Below are positions 45,022-53,642 of a stretch of 64,000 nt of DNA, piece after piece. The stretch comes from HGM04593 sp045613945. GTDB lineage: Bacteria; Bacteroidota; Bacteroidia; Bacteroidales; Bacteroidaceae. Location: positions 1-64,000 of the forward strand of contig JAZLBZ010000086.1 in NCBI GenBank assembly GCA_045613945.1, written 5' to 3'. The first letter of the stretch is position 1. Every line of letters begins with the position of its first letter. Both the position numbers and the translations under genes were made by a program. The notes under the pieces were generated by a model that ran no database searches, was not told where the DNA came from, and saw only the letters and a program-made list of their open reading frames with translations.

Positions 45022-45990
45022 TCAGCACCATACAATTAACGCCAATGTTGCAAAACTTACCAATAACCAAAGAATTACACCTTGCAGCAATGCCCTCACT
45101 CCCACCTGCCTTATAAGCGCCGGCGACAGGGATGCGCCAATGAAGAACATTGTCAATGCAAGGCATTTGCGCGCAATCGTGTTTATTGCTTTGCCCACCT
45201 GCGGAACTGTGTCAAGCAGGTATGTATTCACCAGCATTGCAACAACAAACCATAGGATAAACCAGGGTACTTTAATCTTCTTGTCATTGTTCTTGAAAAT
45301 CACGCAAGTGACAAGGGCCACAGGAATTATCCACAATGCACGGGTCAACTTTATTGTAGTCGCAACCTCAAGGGCAGCCTCACTGTAGGCAGCACCTGCA
45401 CCCACCACAGAACTTGTATCGTGTATGGCAATGGCAGCCCAAGTACCAAACTGCACATCATCCAGTCCCAGATACCTGCCTATTGGCGGAAAGATAAAAA
45501 GCGCTACTGCATTAAGTATAAAAACAGTGCCAAGCGCAACAGACATCTCACTATCCTTAGCCTTTATCACCGGCCCCACTGCTGCTATCGCGCTACCGCC
45601 GCAGATGGCTGTGCCCGAACTAATCAGGTACGATGTGTTCTTGTCAACCTTCAGCAGCACACGCCCAACAAGCCAGCCCGCCAACAAAGTGCCAAACACA
45701 GAGATTATCGTGAACATCATCCCCTCTTTACCCGATGCCAGCGCAGCCTCTACATTCATTCCAAAACCAAGCCCTACAACGGAGTACTGCAACAGTTGCT
45801 TCGACATTTTCTTGTTGAAGCCAGGATATGGCTGACCACACACAAGCGCAAATGCAAGGCCAACAAACAGCACGACAGGAGGCGTAGCCCACGAGCCAAA
45901 GCAAGCAATACCTGGGATGTTTACAGCAATCAAAGCTATGCCTATCACAGCAAGCAGTGTCACATATATAGTTCCAGCATATTTTTTCAT
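45022..45990 (-). CDS. YeiH-type membrane permease
   Basis: A 322-residue inner-membrane protein with about ten transmembrane segments. The conserved YeiH/PSE family pattern is seen: GLGFGMNVEAAL, SGTAICGGSAIAAVGPVIKAK, AIHDTSSVVGAGAAYSE, and TMFFIGASLSP. The family is thought to export sulfate or related anions, but the substrate is not settled. It lies just downstream of the DUF4491 gene (4-bp gap), so they form an operon. Confidence 0.85.
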   Translation of the reverse strand: MKKYAGTIYVTLLAVIGIALIAVNIPGIACFGSWATPPVVLFVGLAFALVCGQPYPGFNKKMSKQLLQYSVVGLGFGMNVEAALASGKEGMMFTIISVFGTLLAGWLVGRVLLKVDKNTSYLISSGTAICGGSAIAAVGPVIKAKDSEMSVALGTVFILNAVALFIFPPIGRYLGLDDVQFGTWAAIAIHDTSSVVGAGAAYSEAALEVATTIKLTRALWIIPVALVTCVIFKNNDKKIKVPWFILWFVVAMLVNTYLLDTVPQVGKAINTIARKCLALTMFFIGASLSPALIRQVGVRALLQGVILWLLVSFATLALIVWC

Positions 45991-45994
45991 AATC

Positions 45995-46288
45995 TTATTT
46001 TTTCTTTTTGGGATTGGCAGGAAACCACCCCTTCTCTACCCTCTTCTTTTGCTGGAACACCTCACCAATGCTCCAGAACGAAGAGAATGCTACAACGCCA
46101 AGAATTATCGACAACACCAAGCTTTCTACCAACAACGAAAAGACACCGGCAACTATCCCCAGGAAAAGAAACAGCCACCAACTCCTTACACCAATGTAAT
46201 ATTCCGCCTTTATCACCAATGGATGGAATAATCCAATAATAAGGAAGGTGACCACTCCTATAATTACGCCCAAGAAATTCAACTCCAT
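45995..46288 (-). CDS. DUF4491 membrane protein
   Basis: A 97-residue protein of the DUF4491 family, with two to three transmembrane segments. Conserved pieces are FLIIGLFHPLVIKAEYY, RSWWLFLFLGI, and the C-terminal SSFWSIGEVFQQKKRVEKGW. The function is unknown. It precedes the YeiH-type gene by 4 bp. Confidence 0.85.
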   Translation of the reverse strand: MELNFLGVIIGVVTFLIIGLFHPLVIKAEYYIGVRSWWLFLFLGIVAGVFSLLVESLVLSIILGVVAFSSFWSIGEVFQQKKRVEKGWFPANPKKKK

Positions 46289-46312
46289 ACAATAAACATT
46301 TACTCTATAACA

Positions 46313-46352
46313 ATACAGTCAGAGCCCGGTTATCACCAGGCTCTGACTGTAT
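46313..46352 (-). terminator. Terminator of the GH2 gene
   Basis: 14-bp arms (46313-46326 and 46339-46352) with a 12-nt loop, just downstream of the minus-strand GH2 stop. Confidence 0.65.
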
Positions 46353-46362
46353 ATAATTGCAA

Positions 46363-49300
46363 TTACCATTTTATAAACCTGTGTGTGCGCACTACGCCGT
46401 TCTCCTTAATTACAGCAATGTACGCGCCTTGTGGCTGGCCTGCAAGCGATACTGCAGCATCGTTACCTTTGGCAACGGCCTTGCCCACAGAGATACCGCC
46501 AAGATTATATACCGCTACTGTGGTTCCGGCACTGACACCATTACAAGTTACTGTCTGTTTCTCCTTGTCATACTCAACATTGCAGCCATTCACGCCAACC
46601 TCTTCAATTGAAGTCTCGGCACCGTTTATTGTGCTTATACGCAATGTGTGAGTAAACTTCTGATAAGAAGGACAATGATACTGGCTCTCGGTACCGGGAC
46701 CGCAACTGCCATTACCCAGACCGCGCTGCATATAATCGAATGTAGCATATACCACACCATCCTTTTTCAAATCCCAGGGGTGAAGTTCGGGGGTGAGATA
46801 TTGGCGCTGGTCATAGTGCGAGAGCGAGAACGATACCTGTCCCTCGGTCTCGACCTTGATTGTGTTGCCATTTTCGGGGTTCCACATTGTAAGGTCGCGC
46901 AATGCGAGGCGATTACCATGTGACTGTGGATGTGGATACATCTCGAACATATCATCGACTGTTGTCGTATAACGGCCCAGGAACGAACCTGTCTGACGGT
47001 CGATGTAATTTTCCCAGGGACCCTTTGCATAGTACTCTACATTCTCAAAGCCCGCAGGGAACAGCATATCAATACCAATGCGGCGAAGGCCCGAAGCCGG
47101 CGAACTATACTCCACCTTCATATCCACCACACCGCTTGAATATACCGAGTAGGTAATTACATACGGGCACTGGTTGTGTTTCACATTGACTGTGATATTG
47201 CAGGTCTTGCCATCGCCCGAGCGTGCGCTGCTGACAGTTGCCGAAATTATTGATGTTGTAGTGTCACCGAACTTGTGCTCGCCGTAAGGACTCTCGTTCT
47301 CAATCCAGCGGATGTTGCTGTATATTGGATATTTGCCAGGCTCAACAACCTGCACACCATTGGCAATCCACTCGGTGATGAAGCCCTGTGCATTGACCTT
47401 GAAACTGATTCTGTCATTAGATACAGACACACCGTTGCTCTTGTCAACAGTCAGTGTCTCCTCGCCCTGAACAACCGCCTGCAATGCACTGCGCTCCTGC
47501 AGTACAAACTGCTCGCTTGCCATTGGGTAGCCCGCCTCGCACCAATCCTCGGCCTCATTCATAAGCAGTTCTACATTAAGGGCATACTCCTTGCCCTGCT
47601 CCATTGAGGCGCCAAATGTCAATTTCACTGCAGATGTAGCACCAGGCGCAGTTGAAGGCATCGTCACTGTCTTTGTCTCAGCCACATCACCATTGCAAAG
47701 TAATGTGTAACGCAGTGTAAAGTTATCAAGATTTGTAAAATTGTATTTATTCTTGATTATAAGAGTCCCATTGGCATAAGTAAACTTCACATTTTGGTAC
47801 ACTTTCTTCACTTCGGTGAGTTTTGCAGTCCATGCACGGTCGGCAGTGATTACACCATTGTTCAAGAAGTTACCCTGGTGAGGACCCGGATAGTCGTAAC
47901 CCGAGGTATATTTTGGGAAGCCATTCTGTTCTATTGCACCGTTCTTTATATCCTGTGGATTATAGATTCCCTGGTCAACCCAATCCCATATACAACCACC
48001 GATACCATACTTGCTACCTTCGATAATGTCCCAATAATCCTGCAGGTTACCCACAGCATTACCCATTGCGTGGGCATACTCGCAAAGGAAGAACGGCTCG
48101 CCACCGATGCTGCTGTTGCAATGGTTACGTGTGTAATCAAGATTCGGGTACATCTTTGAATCCATATCGGTATTCTTTGCAGAATTCACGTTAGAGTAAC
48201 CCTCGTAGTGCACAGGACGTGAATCGAGAGCCTTAGTTGCCGAGTATGTAGCATCGAAGTTGACACCTGTACCCGACTCGTTTCCGAGTGACCAGAACAC
48301 CACAGAAGGGTGATTGCGGTCTCGTATCACCATTCGCACTGTGCGGTCTACATACTGCGCCTGCCATGTAGGATCGTTAGAGATGCTGTTGTCCTTCTTG
48401 TCGCTCCAGCTCTTGTGGCACTCCACATCGGCCTCGTCCATACAGTAAAGACCGTAGTAATCGAACATCGCATACATCTTGGCAGCGCCTGGATAGCGGC
48501 TCGCGCGCACAAGGTTTACATTGGCCTGCTTCATCAACTCGATATCCCTGAGCATTGTGGCAATGTCCATTGTGCGGCCATAGAGCGGATGTGTATCCTG
48601 TGTGTTGACACCCTTGAAATATACACGCTGGCCATTGATGAGCACAACGCCGTTCTTTATCTCAATGGTGCGGAAACCGAACTTTGTGGAGAATACCATC
48701 TCCTCGTTGCCCTCGGCATCCTTCTGACGGACAATGACGGTATAGAGGTTTGGTGTCTCCGAAGTCCATGGCAAAAGTGAAGAGAGAGCATCAAACGCAA
48801 CATTCTTCTTCATGCTCTTTACGCCGGCTGCCATTTCCACAGCCTCACTCTTTGTTGCCACCACATTGCCGTCGGGAGCAACAAGTTCCACCTCTACGAC
48901 CTTGCTTGCAGCCTCACCCTTGCGGTTGTCAATCTCAAGCGCAACATTCATGCTGCCACCATCGTATGCAGCATTGAGAGTGCTTGTGATATAATGATCG
49001 CTCACAAATGTTTTTGGTGTAGCATAGAGATATACATCACGATGCATACCGCTCATGTGGAACATATCCTGACCCTCGAGGTACGATGCATCGCTCCAGC
49101 GGAACACCTGAACACAGATGTTGTTCTCGCCAGTGCGCACATGCGCGCTCAGGTCAAACTCGTGGTCGTTGTTTCCACCCTGGGTATAGCCCACATATTC
49201 ACCGTTCACCCACACAAATGCAGCGCTGTAAAGACCGTCGAAATGCAGGAATACGTTCTTTGCCTCCCAGCCTTGAGGCAAAGTGAATGTGCGACGATAT

Positions 49301-50628
49301 GAGCCTACAGGATTATCGCCAACTCCCTCTACCTTGTTCTTGATATATGGAGGATTGTTGAGGAAGGCATACTCCACGTTCACATAGAGCGGGAGGTCAT
49401 AGCCCTTCATCTCCCAGCACGATGGAACCTCAATGTCATCCCATGCTGTGACATCGGCATCATTGCCCCAGAAATCACTCTCGCCCGGACGCACCGATGG
49501 CTCGGGAACAAGATTAAACTTCCACATACCGTTGAGCGACAGGTAGTCGGCCTTTGTAGGAGTAAGCCACGCCTTGTCGTAGTTGACATCGGCCTTCATG
49601 AGATCTGTAGAGGTATAAGGTATGAATGTAGCGCGCGCAGCCTCCTTGTTCTCCTCGTAGACCTGCTGGTTCTCCCAATAGTCACCTACCGGACCTGCAG
49701 CCACAGTAAAGAAGAACTTGCTGTAGTCACCATCCTTGTCGGTAGAAGCAACGAGTCTGTCACCGTTCACTTTTATGTAGTATTTTGTATTCTTATATAC
49801 TCCGGTAAGATAGAAGTAACCGTCACCGGCATCCTCAAGGATAACATTCTGGTTCTCGTTACTATTGTCGGTAGTATACACAAGCGGTGTCCTGTCGCCA
49901 TTGAGGAACATATCCATTGACATATTGCAACTATTCGATGTCAATATCAAACCTGTTTTACCATTAGAGACTCTCCAGGTTTGGGCATTGTCACCATCCA
50001 CATAGGGCTTCACGTCAATGAGAGCCGCAAGCGCAGCATCGGCAGCAATTGTCAACACGTTCTTTGTTGCAACATTGCTTATGACATAACTCTTGCCGGC
50101 ATAGACCTTGGCCTGTGAGAACTGCTTGCCTGTATTGTGGAAGAAGTAGAGAATATCCTCGGGGGCATACTCTGTGAGCATCATCGGATAACCATCACTT
50201 GACACTGCAAGGAACTGGTATGGGTTCGAAGAGTTTGCCATGCGGTTATATCCATCGCCGGGAGCCACAATCTTGAAACGCTGGTTGGGGTTCGCAGGCT
50301 CATAGTTCCACTGCACGGGATGACCCACGCCCGGAGCCATATCAAGCGCCTTGCCCGATGTAGGATTCACAAATGAAAAGACTCCATCGGTCTCAGTTGG
50401 GTACATGGCCCACTCCTGCCCGGTACTAGCCTCATTGCCATCGGCAAAGATTATTCGTGCATCATTGTTTACATTGTCACCATTGGAAAGGAATTTCCCG
50501 TTGGCGAAATTCTCGATACGATAAACCGTAACTTTTTCAACTGTCGGTTCCAGTTCCTGGGCTGCAAGTTGCTGCAATGGAATAAACAATGCCAGCAATG
50601 CCCAAAAGAGATGAGATACTTTTTTCAT
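46363..50628 (-). CDS. Secreted GH2 beta-galactosidase-type enzyme with type IX tail
   Basis: A 1421-residue enzyme that hydrolyses terminal sugars. The signal peptide is MKKVSHLFWALLALFIPLQQLAAQ, chosen because a -7 box lies at 50660-50667; the longer frame to 50709 is untranscribed. An N-terminal module of about 300 residues precedes the GH2 domains. The catalytic acid/base Glu is in WSLGNESGTG near residue 783 and the nucleophile Glu in FFLCEYAHAMGN near 848. The end (GTTVAVYNLGGISVGKAV... VRTHRFIKW) fits a type IX sorting domain. It is divergent from the fucosidase. Confidence 0.9.
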   Translation of the reverse strand: MKKVSHLFWALLALFIPLQQLAAQELEPTVEKVTVYRIENFANGKFLSNGDNVNNDARIIFADGNEASTGQEWAMYPTETDGVFSFVNPTSGKALDMAPGVGHPVQWNYEPANPNQRFKIVAPGDGYNRMANSSNPYQFLAVSSDGYPMMLTEYAPEDILYFFHNTGKQFSQAKVYAGKSYVISNVATKNVLTIAADAALAALIDVKPYVDGDNAQTWRVSNGKTGLILTSNSCNMSMDMFLNGDRTPLVYTTDNSNENQNVILEDAGDGYFYLTGVYKNTKYYIKVNGDRLVASTDKDGDYSKFFFTVAAGPVGDYWENQQVYEENKEAARATFIPYTSTDLMKADVNYDKAWLTPTKADYLSLNGMWKFNLVPEPSVRPGESDFWGNDADVTAWDDIEVPSCWEMKGYDLPLYVNVEYAFLNNPPYIKNKVEGVGDNPVGSYRRTFTLPQGWEAKNVFLHFDGLYSAAFVWVNGEYVGYTQGGNNDHEFDLSAHVRTGENNICVQVFRWSDASYLEGQDMFHMSGMHRDVYLYATPKTFVSDHYITSTLNAAYDGGSMNVALEIDNRKGEAASKVVEVELVAPDGNVVATKSEAVEMAAGVKSMKKNVAFDALSSLLPWTSETPNLYTVIVRQKDAEGNEEMVFSTKFGFRTIEIKNGVVLINGQRVYFKGVNTQDTHPLYGRTMDIATMLRDIELMKQANVNLVRASRYPGAAKMYAMFDYYGLYCMDEADVECHKSWSDKKDNSISNDPTWQAQYVDRTVRMVIRDRNHPSVVFWSLGNESGTGVNFDATYSATKALDSRPVHYEGYSNVNSAKNTDMDSKMYPNLDYTRNHCNSSIGGEPFFLCEYAHAMGNAVGNLQDYWDIIEGSKYGIGGCIWDWVDQGIYNPQDIKNGAIEQNGFPKYTSGYDYPGPHQGNFLNNGVITADRAWTAKLTEVKKVYQNVKFTYANGTLIIKNKYNFTNLDNFTLRYTLLCNGDVAETKTVTMPSTAPGATSAVKLTFGASMEQGKEYALNVELLMNEAEDWCEAGYPMASEQFVLQERSALQAVVQGEETLTVDKSNGVSVSNDRISFKVNAQGFITEWIANGVQVVEPGKYPIYSNIRWIENESPYGEHKFGDTTTSIISATVSSARSGDGKTCNITVNVKHNQCPYVITYSVYSSGVVDMKVEYSSPASGLRRIGIDMLFPAGFENVEYYAKGPWENYIDRQTGSFLGRYTTTVDDMFEMYPHPQSHGNRLALRDLTMWNPENGNTIKVETEGQVSFSLSHYDQRQYLTPELHPWDLKKDGVVYATFDYMQRGLGNGSCGPGTESQYHCPSYQKFTHTLRISTINGAETSIEEVGVNGCNVEYDKEKQTVTCNGVSAGTTVAVYNLGGISVGKAVAKGNDAAVSLAGQPQGAYIAVIKENGVVRTHRFIKW

Positions 50629-50659
50629 ATTTGGTTTGTATTGATATTTCATGTAAATG

Positions 50660-50667
50660 CAAAAATA
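50660..50667 (-). promoter_or_regulatory. -7 box of the GH2 gene
   Basis: Minus-strand TATTTTTG, 32 bp before ATG 50628. It rules out the upstream start. Confidence 0.55.
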
Positions 50668-50695
50668 AGATAAAATAATTAAAACGAAAGAATAA

Positions 50696-50727
50696 TTTGT
50701 ACTTTTCACATTGTTCCTCTATTTTTG
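50696..50727 (+). promoter_or_regulatory. Plus-strand promoter upstream of the REP-like element
   Basis: TTTG at 50696-50699, 20 nt, TATTTTTG at 50720-50727. Its leader would run through the 50728-50873 element to the fucosidase. Confidence 0.5.
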
Positions 50728-50873
50728 CATGGATGATAATCCTTGGTAAATGTCATCCCGACAGAGCGGAGCGACGAGGGATCTCTTTAATTGCGTATAA
50801 TGAGATATCTCACATTGACTTTAGCCCCTTCGGGCGTCGACCGTTGGTTCGTTCGATATGACAATTTCATTAT
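50728..50873. repeat. REP/MITE-like element
   Basis: It has inverted ends (TGTCATnnCGA at both sides, about 50757-50861) and an internal GGGATCTC/GAGATATC pair. Its flanks are 11-bp copies TATTTTTGCAT (50720-50730 and 50874-50884), which may be a target duplication. A related half, ending in AGTATGACA, lies near 12672-12702. Confidence 0.5.
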
Positions 50874-50881
50874 TATTTTTG
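50874..50881 (+). promoter_or_regulatory. -7 box of the fucosidase gene
   Basis: TATTTTTG, 28 bp before ATG 50910. It duplicates the box at 50720-50727. Confidence 0.5.
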
Positions 50882-50909
50882 CATAGAACGACAAATAAAA
50901 ACACACGAT

Positions 50910-52226
50910 ATGAAATCAATCAAAAGATTTATGCAGACAGCAGTTGCAGCATTACTGCTTCTCATGCCAACGACAATGAAGGCGCAGTACATCCCTACTG
51001 CCGAGAACCTGAAGTCACGTCAGGAGTTTGCCGACAGCAAGTTCGGTATCTTCATACATTGGGGAATATACAGCATGTTCGCTCAGGGCGAATGGTACCT
51101 GCAGAACTACCCCATTGACAAGGCAGAGTATGCCAAGGCAGCCGATGCGTTCTACCCTCATCGTTTCAATGCAAAGGAGTGGGTTGCTGCCATAAAGGAT
51201 GCCGGTGCAAAGTACATCTGCTTCACTAGCCGCCACCACGACAGTTTCTCAATGTGGGACACTGAGCAGAGCGACTACAACATCGTTGACGCAACCCCAT
51301 TCGGGCGCGATGTCATCAAGGAACTTGCCGAGGAGTGCCACAAGCAGGGCATCAGGCTGCACTTCTACTATTCGCACATCGACTGGGCGCGCGACGAGTA
51401 CCCTCTTGGCCGCACAGGAACACAGGTAATTGGCCGTGACAAGACAAAAGCCGACTGGCCTGCATACTACGAATTCATGAACAAGCAGCTCACCGAGTTG
51501 CTCACCAACTATGGCGAGATAGGTGCAATATGGTTCGACGGCAAGTGGGACCGCGACAAAGACAGCATACCTTTCAACTGGCAGCTTGACGAGCAGTATG
51601 CACTCATACACAGCCTGCAGCCTCAATGCCTCATCGGTAACAACCACCACGAGACACCATTCCCAGGCGAGGACATACAGATTTTTGAACGCGACCTGCC
51701 AGGCGAGAACAAGGCCGGCCTCAGCGGACAAAGCGTGAGCCGCCTGCCGCTTGAGACATGCCAGACAATGAACGGCATGTGGGGGTACAAGCTCGTTGAC
51801 CAGAACTACAAGAGCACCGAGACGCTCATCAGGCTACTCGTGAGCACATCGGGCAAAGGAGCGAACCTTCTTTTGAATGTAGGCCCGCAGCCCAACGGTG
51901 AACTCCCCGCCACAGCACTTGAGCGCATGAAAGAGATGGGCGAATGGCTGCGTGCCAACGGCGAGACCGTATATGCCACAACTGCCGGCGACATCGCCGC
52001 ACAGGATTGGGGTGTAACAACACGCAAGGGCAACCGCCTCTTCGTGCACATCTTCGACTGCAAGGAGAAAGAACTCACCCTGCCGCTTGACTGCAAGGTA
52101 AAGAAAGCATTTACATACAGCAATAAGCAGCCTGTAAAGTTCAAGAAGACAAAGGATGGCGTAAAGCTGATGTTCAACGAAGTGCCGAGTGGTATCGACT
52201 ACATAGTGGAACTTATTACAAAGTAA
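50910..52226 (+). CDS. GH29 alpha-L-fucosidase
   Basis: Removes alpha-linked fucose from host or plant glycans. The 438-residue enzyme has a signal peptide (AALLLLMPTTMKAQ) and the GH29 start KFGIFIHWGIYSMFAQGEWY. The substrate-site block FTSRHHDSFSMWDTE follows. The nucleophile Asp lies near 208 in AIWFDGKWDRD. The end has GKGANLLLNVGPQPNGELP. It is divergent from the GH2 gene; the two may act on the same glycan. Confidence 0.95.
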   Translation: MKSIKRFMQTAVAALLLLMPTTMKAQYIPTAENLKSRQEFADSKFGIFIHWGIYSMFAQGEWYLQNYPIDKAEYAKAADAFYPHRFNAKEWVAAIKDAGAKYICFTSRHHDSFSMWDTEQSDYNIVDATPFGRDVIKELAEECHKQGIRLHFYYSHIDWARDEYPLGRTGTQVIGRDKTKADWPAYYEFMNKQLTELLTNYGEIGAIWFDGKWDRDKDSIPFNWQLDEQYALIHSLQPQCLIGNNHHETPFPGEDIQIFERDLPGENKAGLSGQSVSRLPLETCQTMNGMWGYKLVDQNYKSTETLIRLLVSTSGKGANLLLNVGPQPNGELPATALERMKEMGEWLRANGETVYATTAGDIAAQDWGVTTRKGNRLFVHIFDCKEKELTLPLDCKVKKAFTYSNKQPVKFKKTKDGVKLMFNEVPSGIDYIVELITK

Positions 52227-52238
52227 TCCTAGTATCCC

Positions 52239-52973
52239 ATGAACACACTTGAGATTTGCGCCGGAAGCGTTGAGAGCGCTATTGCCGCGCGAGACGGCGG
52301 AGCACAGCGCATTGAACTTTGCGCAGCATTGGAGATTGGCGGCGTGACACCATCGGCAGGCATGATTGCCGAAGCACGCAAAGTCGAGGGGCTCACGCTC
52401 AACGTCATCATACGCCCACGCGGCGGCGATTTCCTCTACAACGAATACGAGGTCGCCTGCATGGAGCAGGACATACTCACCTGCAAGCAACTTGGCGCCA
52501 ACGGCGTGGTCATTGGAGCGCTCACTGCCGAAGGCGACATTGACTCCACTTCCTGCAAGCGCCTCATTGCCGCTGCCAATGGAATGAGCATTACATTCCA
52601 CCGCGCATTCGACATGTGCCGCAACCCACGCAAGGCATTGGAAGAACTCATTGCACTCGGTTGCCACAGAGTGCTCACATCGGGCCAGGCAGCAACCGCC
52701 CAGGCAGGCATTCCGCTCCTGAAGGAACTTGTAGAGCAGGCAGCAGGGCGCATTATCATCATGCCCGGCTGCGGAGTGAGCAACGCGAACGCAGCAGCCA
52801 TCCTGCAGGCAACAGGAGCAAAGGAGATTCACGCATCGGCACGCAAGAGCGTAGGCAGCGGCATGCAGTTCCGCCACAGCGGAGTATCGATGGGCAACCC
52901 CGACAGCGATGAATTCGCCCGCAAGGAAACCGACGTAAACGAAGTTAGAGCAATTGTAGACAGCATACTATGA
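52239..52973 (+). CDS. cutC: CutC family protein
   Basis: A 244-residue TIM-barrel protein first named for copper homeostasis. Family marks include LEICAGSVESAIAARDGGAQ, RIELCAALEIGGVTPS, IRPRGGDFLYNEYE, and FHRAFDMCRNP. The metal role is doubtful in many bacteria. It overlaps xpt by 4 bp, so the two are translated together. Confidence 0.92.
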   Translation: MNTLEICAGSVESAIAARDGGAQRIELCAALEIGGVTPSAGMIAEARKVEGLTLNVIIRPRGGDFLYNEYEVACMEQDILTCKQLGANGVVIGALTAEGDIDSTSCKRLIAAANGMSITFHRAFDMCRNPRKALEELIALGCHRVLTSGQAATAQAGIPLLKELVEQAAGRIIIMPGCGVSNANAAAILQATGAKEIHASARKSVGSGMQFRHSGVSMGNPDSDEFARKETDVNEVRAIVDSIL

Positions 52974-53539
52974 AACAGTTGAAAGAACGTATTCTCAAGG
53001 ACGGCAAGTGCCTCGAAGGGGGGATACTCAAAGTGGACAACTTCATTAACCACCAGATGGATGCAAGGCTGATGATGGATATGGCAAAGGAGATTGTCAC
53101 CCGTTTCAAGGGAACAGTTGTCGACAAGGTGGTGACCGTTGAGGCAAGCGGCATTGCCCCCGCAATAATGGTCGCCTACCTGCTGGACGTTCCGGTGGTA
53201 TTCGGCAAGAAGAAGGTGCCAAGCACTATGGAGGGAATCATCAAGAGCGAGGTATTCTCTTTCACTAAAAAACGCTCATATAACATTTGCCTTTGCGACA
53301 GTTATCTGCAAAAGGGCGAACGCTGCCTTTTTGTCGATGACTTCCTTGCCAACGGCAATGCAGCGCTAGGCATACTTGACCTTGCAGCGCAGGCCGGGGC
53401 GGAGATTGTGGGAATGGCATTCCTCATTGAGAAAGGTTTCCAGGCCGGCGGCAGAATACTCCGCGAAAAAGGCATACACATTGAATCGCTTGCAATAATC
53501 GAAAGCCTCGATAACTGCGAGATAAAGATAAAGGATTGA
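52970..53539 (+). CDS. xpt: Xanthine phosphoribosyltransferase
   Basis: Converts xanthine and PRPP to XMP for purine salvage. The 189-residue protein has the family start LKERILKDGKCLEGGILKVD, then VEASGIAPAIMVAYLLDVPV, then the PRPP-binding motif CLFVDDFLANGNA. It follows cutC with an ATGA overlap. A hairpin closes the unit. Confidence 0.95.
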   Translation: MKQLKERILKDGKCLEGGILKVDNFINHQMDARLMMDMAKEIVTRFKGTVVDKVVTVEASGIAPAIMVAYLLDVPVVFGKKKVPSTMEGIIKSEVFSFTKKRSYNICLCDSYLQKGERCLFVDDFLANGNAALGILDLAAQAGAEIVGMAFLIEKGFQAGGRILREKGIHIESLAIIESLDNCEIKIKD

Positions 53540-53548
53540 GATGCCTCA

Positions 53549-53634
53549 AAAATGACAAAATCGCAGACAATGTCATTTTGAACGCTGTGCGTGCGAATTA
53601 AATAAATTGGGGAGCATGCCCTCCCAGGCATGCT
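53549..53634. terminator. Two convergent terminators
   Basis: 9-bp arms AAAATGACA/TGTCATTTT (53549-53579) end the xpt transcript. 8-bp arms AGCATGCC/GGCATGCT (53613-53634) lie just after the minus-strand FISUMP stop. Confidence 0.65.
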
Positions 53635-53642
53635 TTAGCAAA

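Noticed and set aside
50629..50709. Longer start for the GH2 protein
   Set aside because: The -7 box at 50660-50667 lies inside this extension, and the signal peptide begins at 50628.
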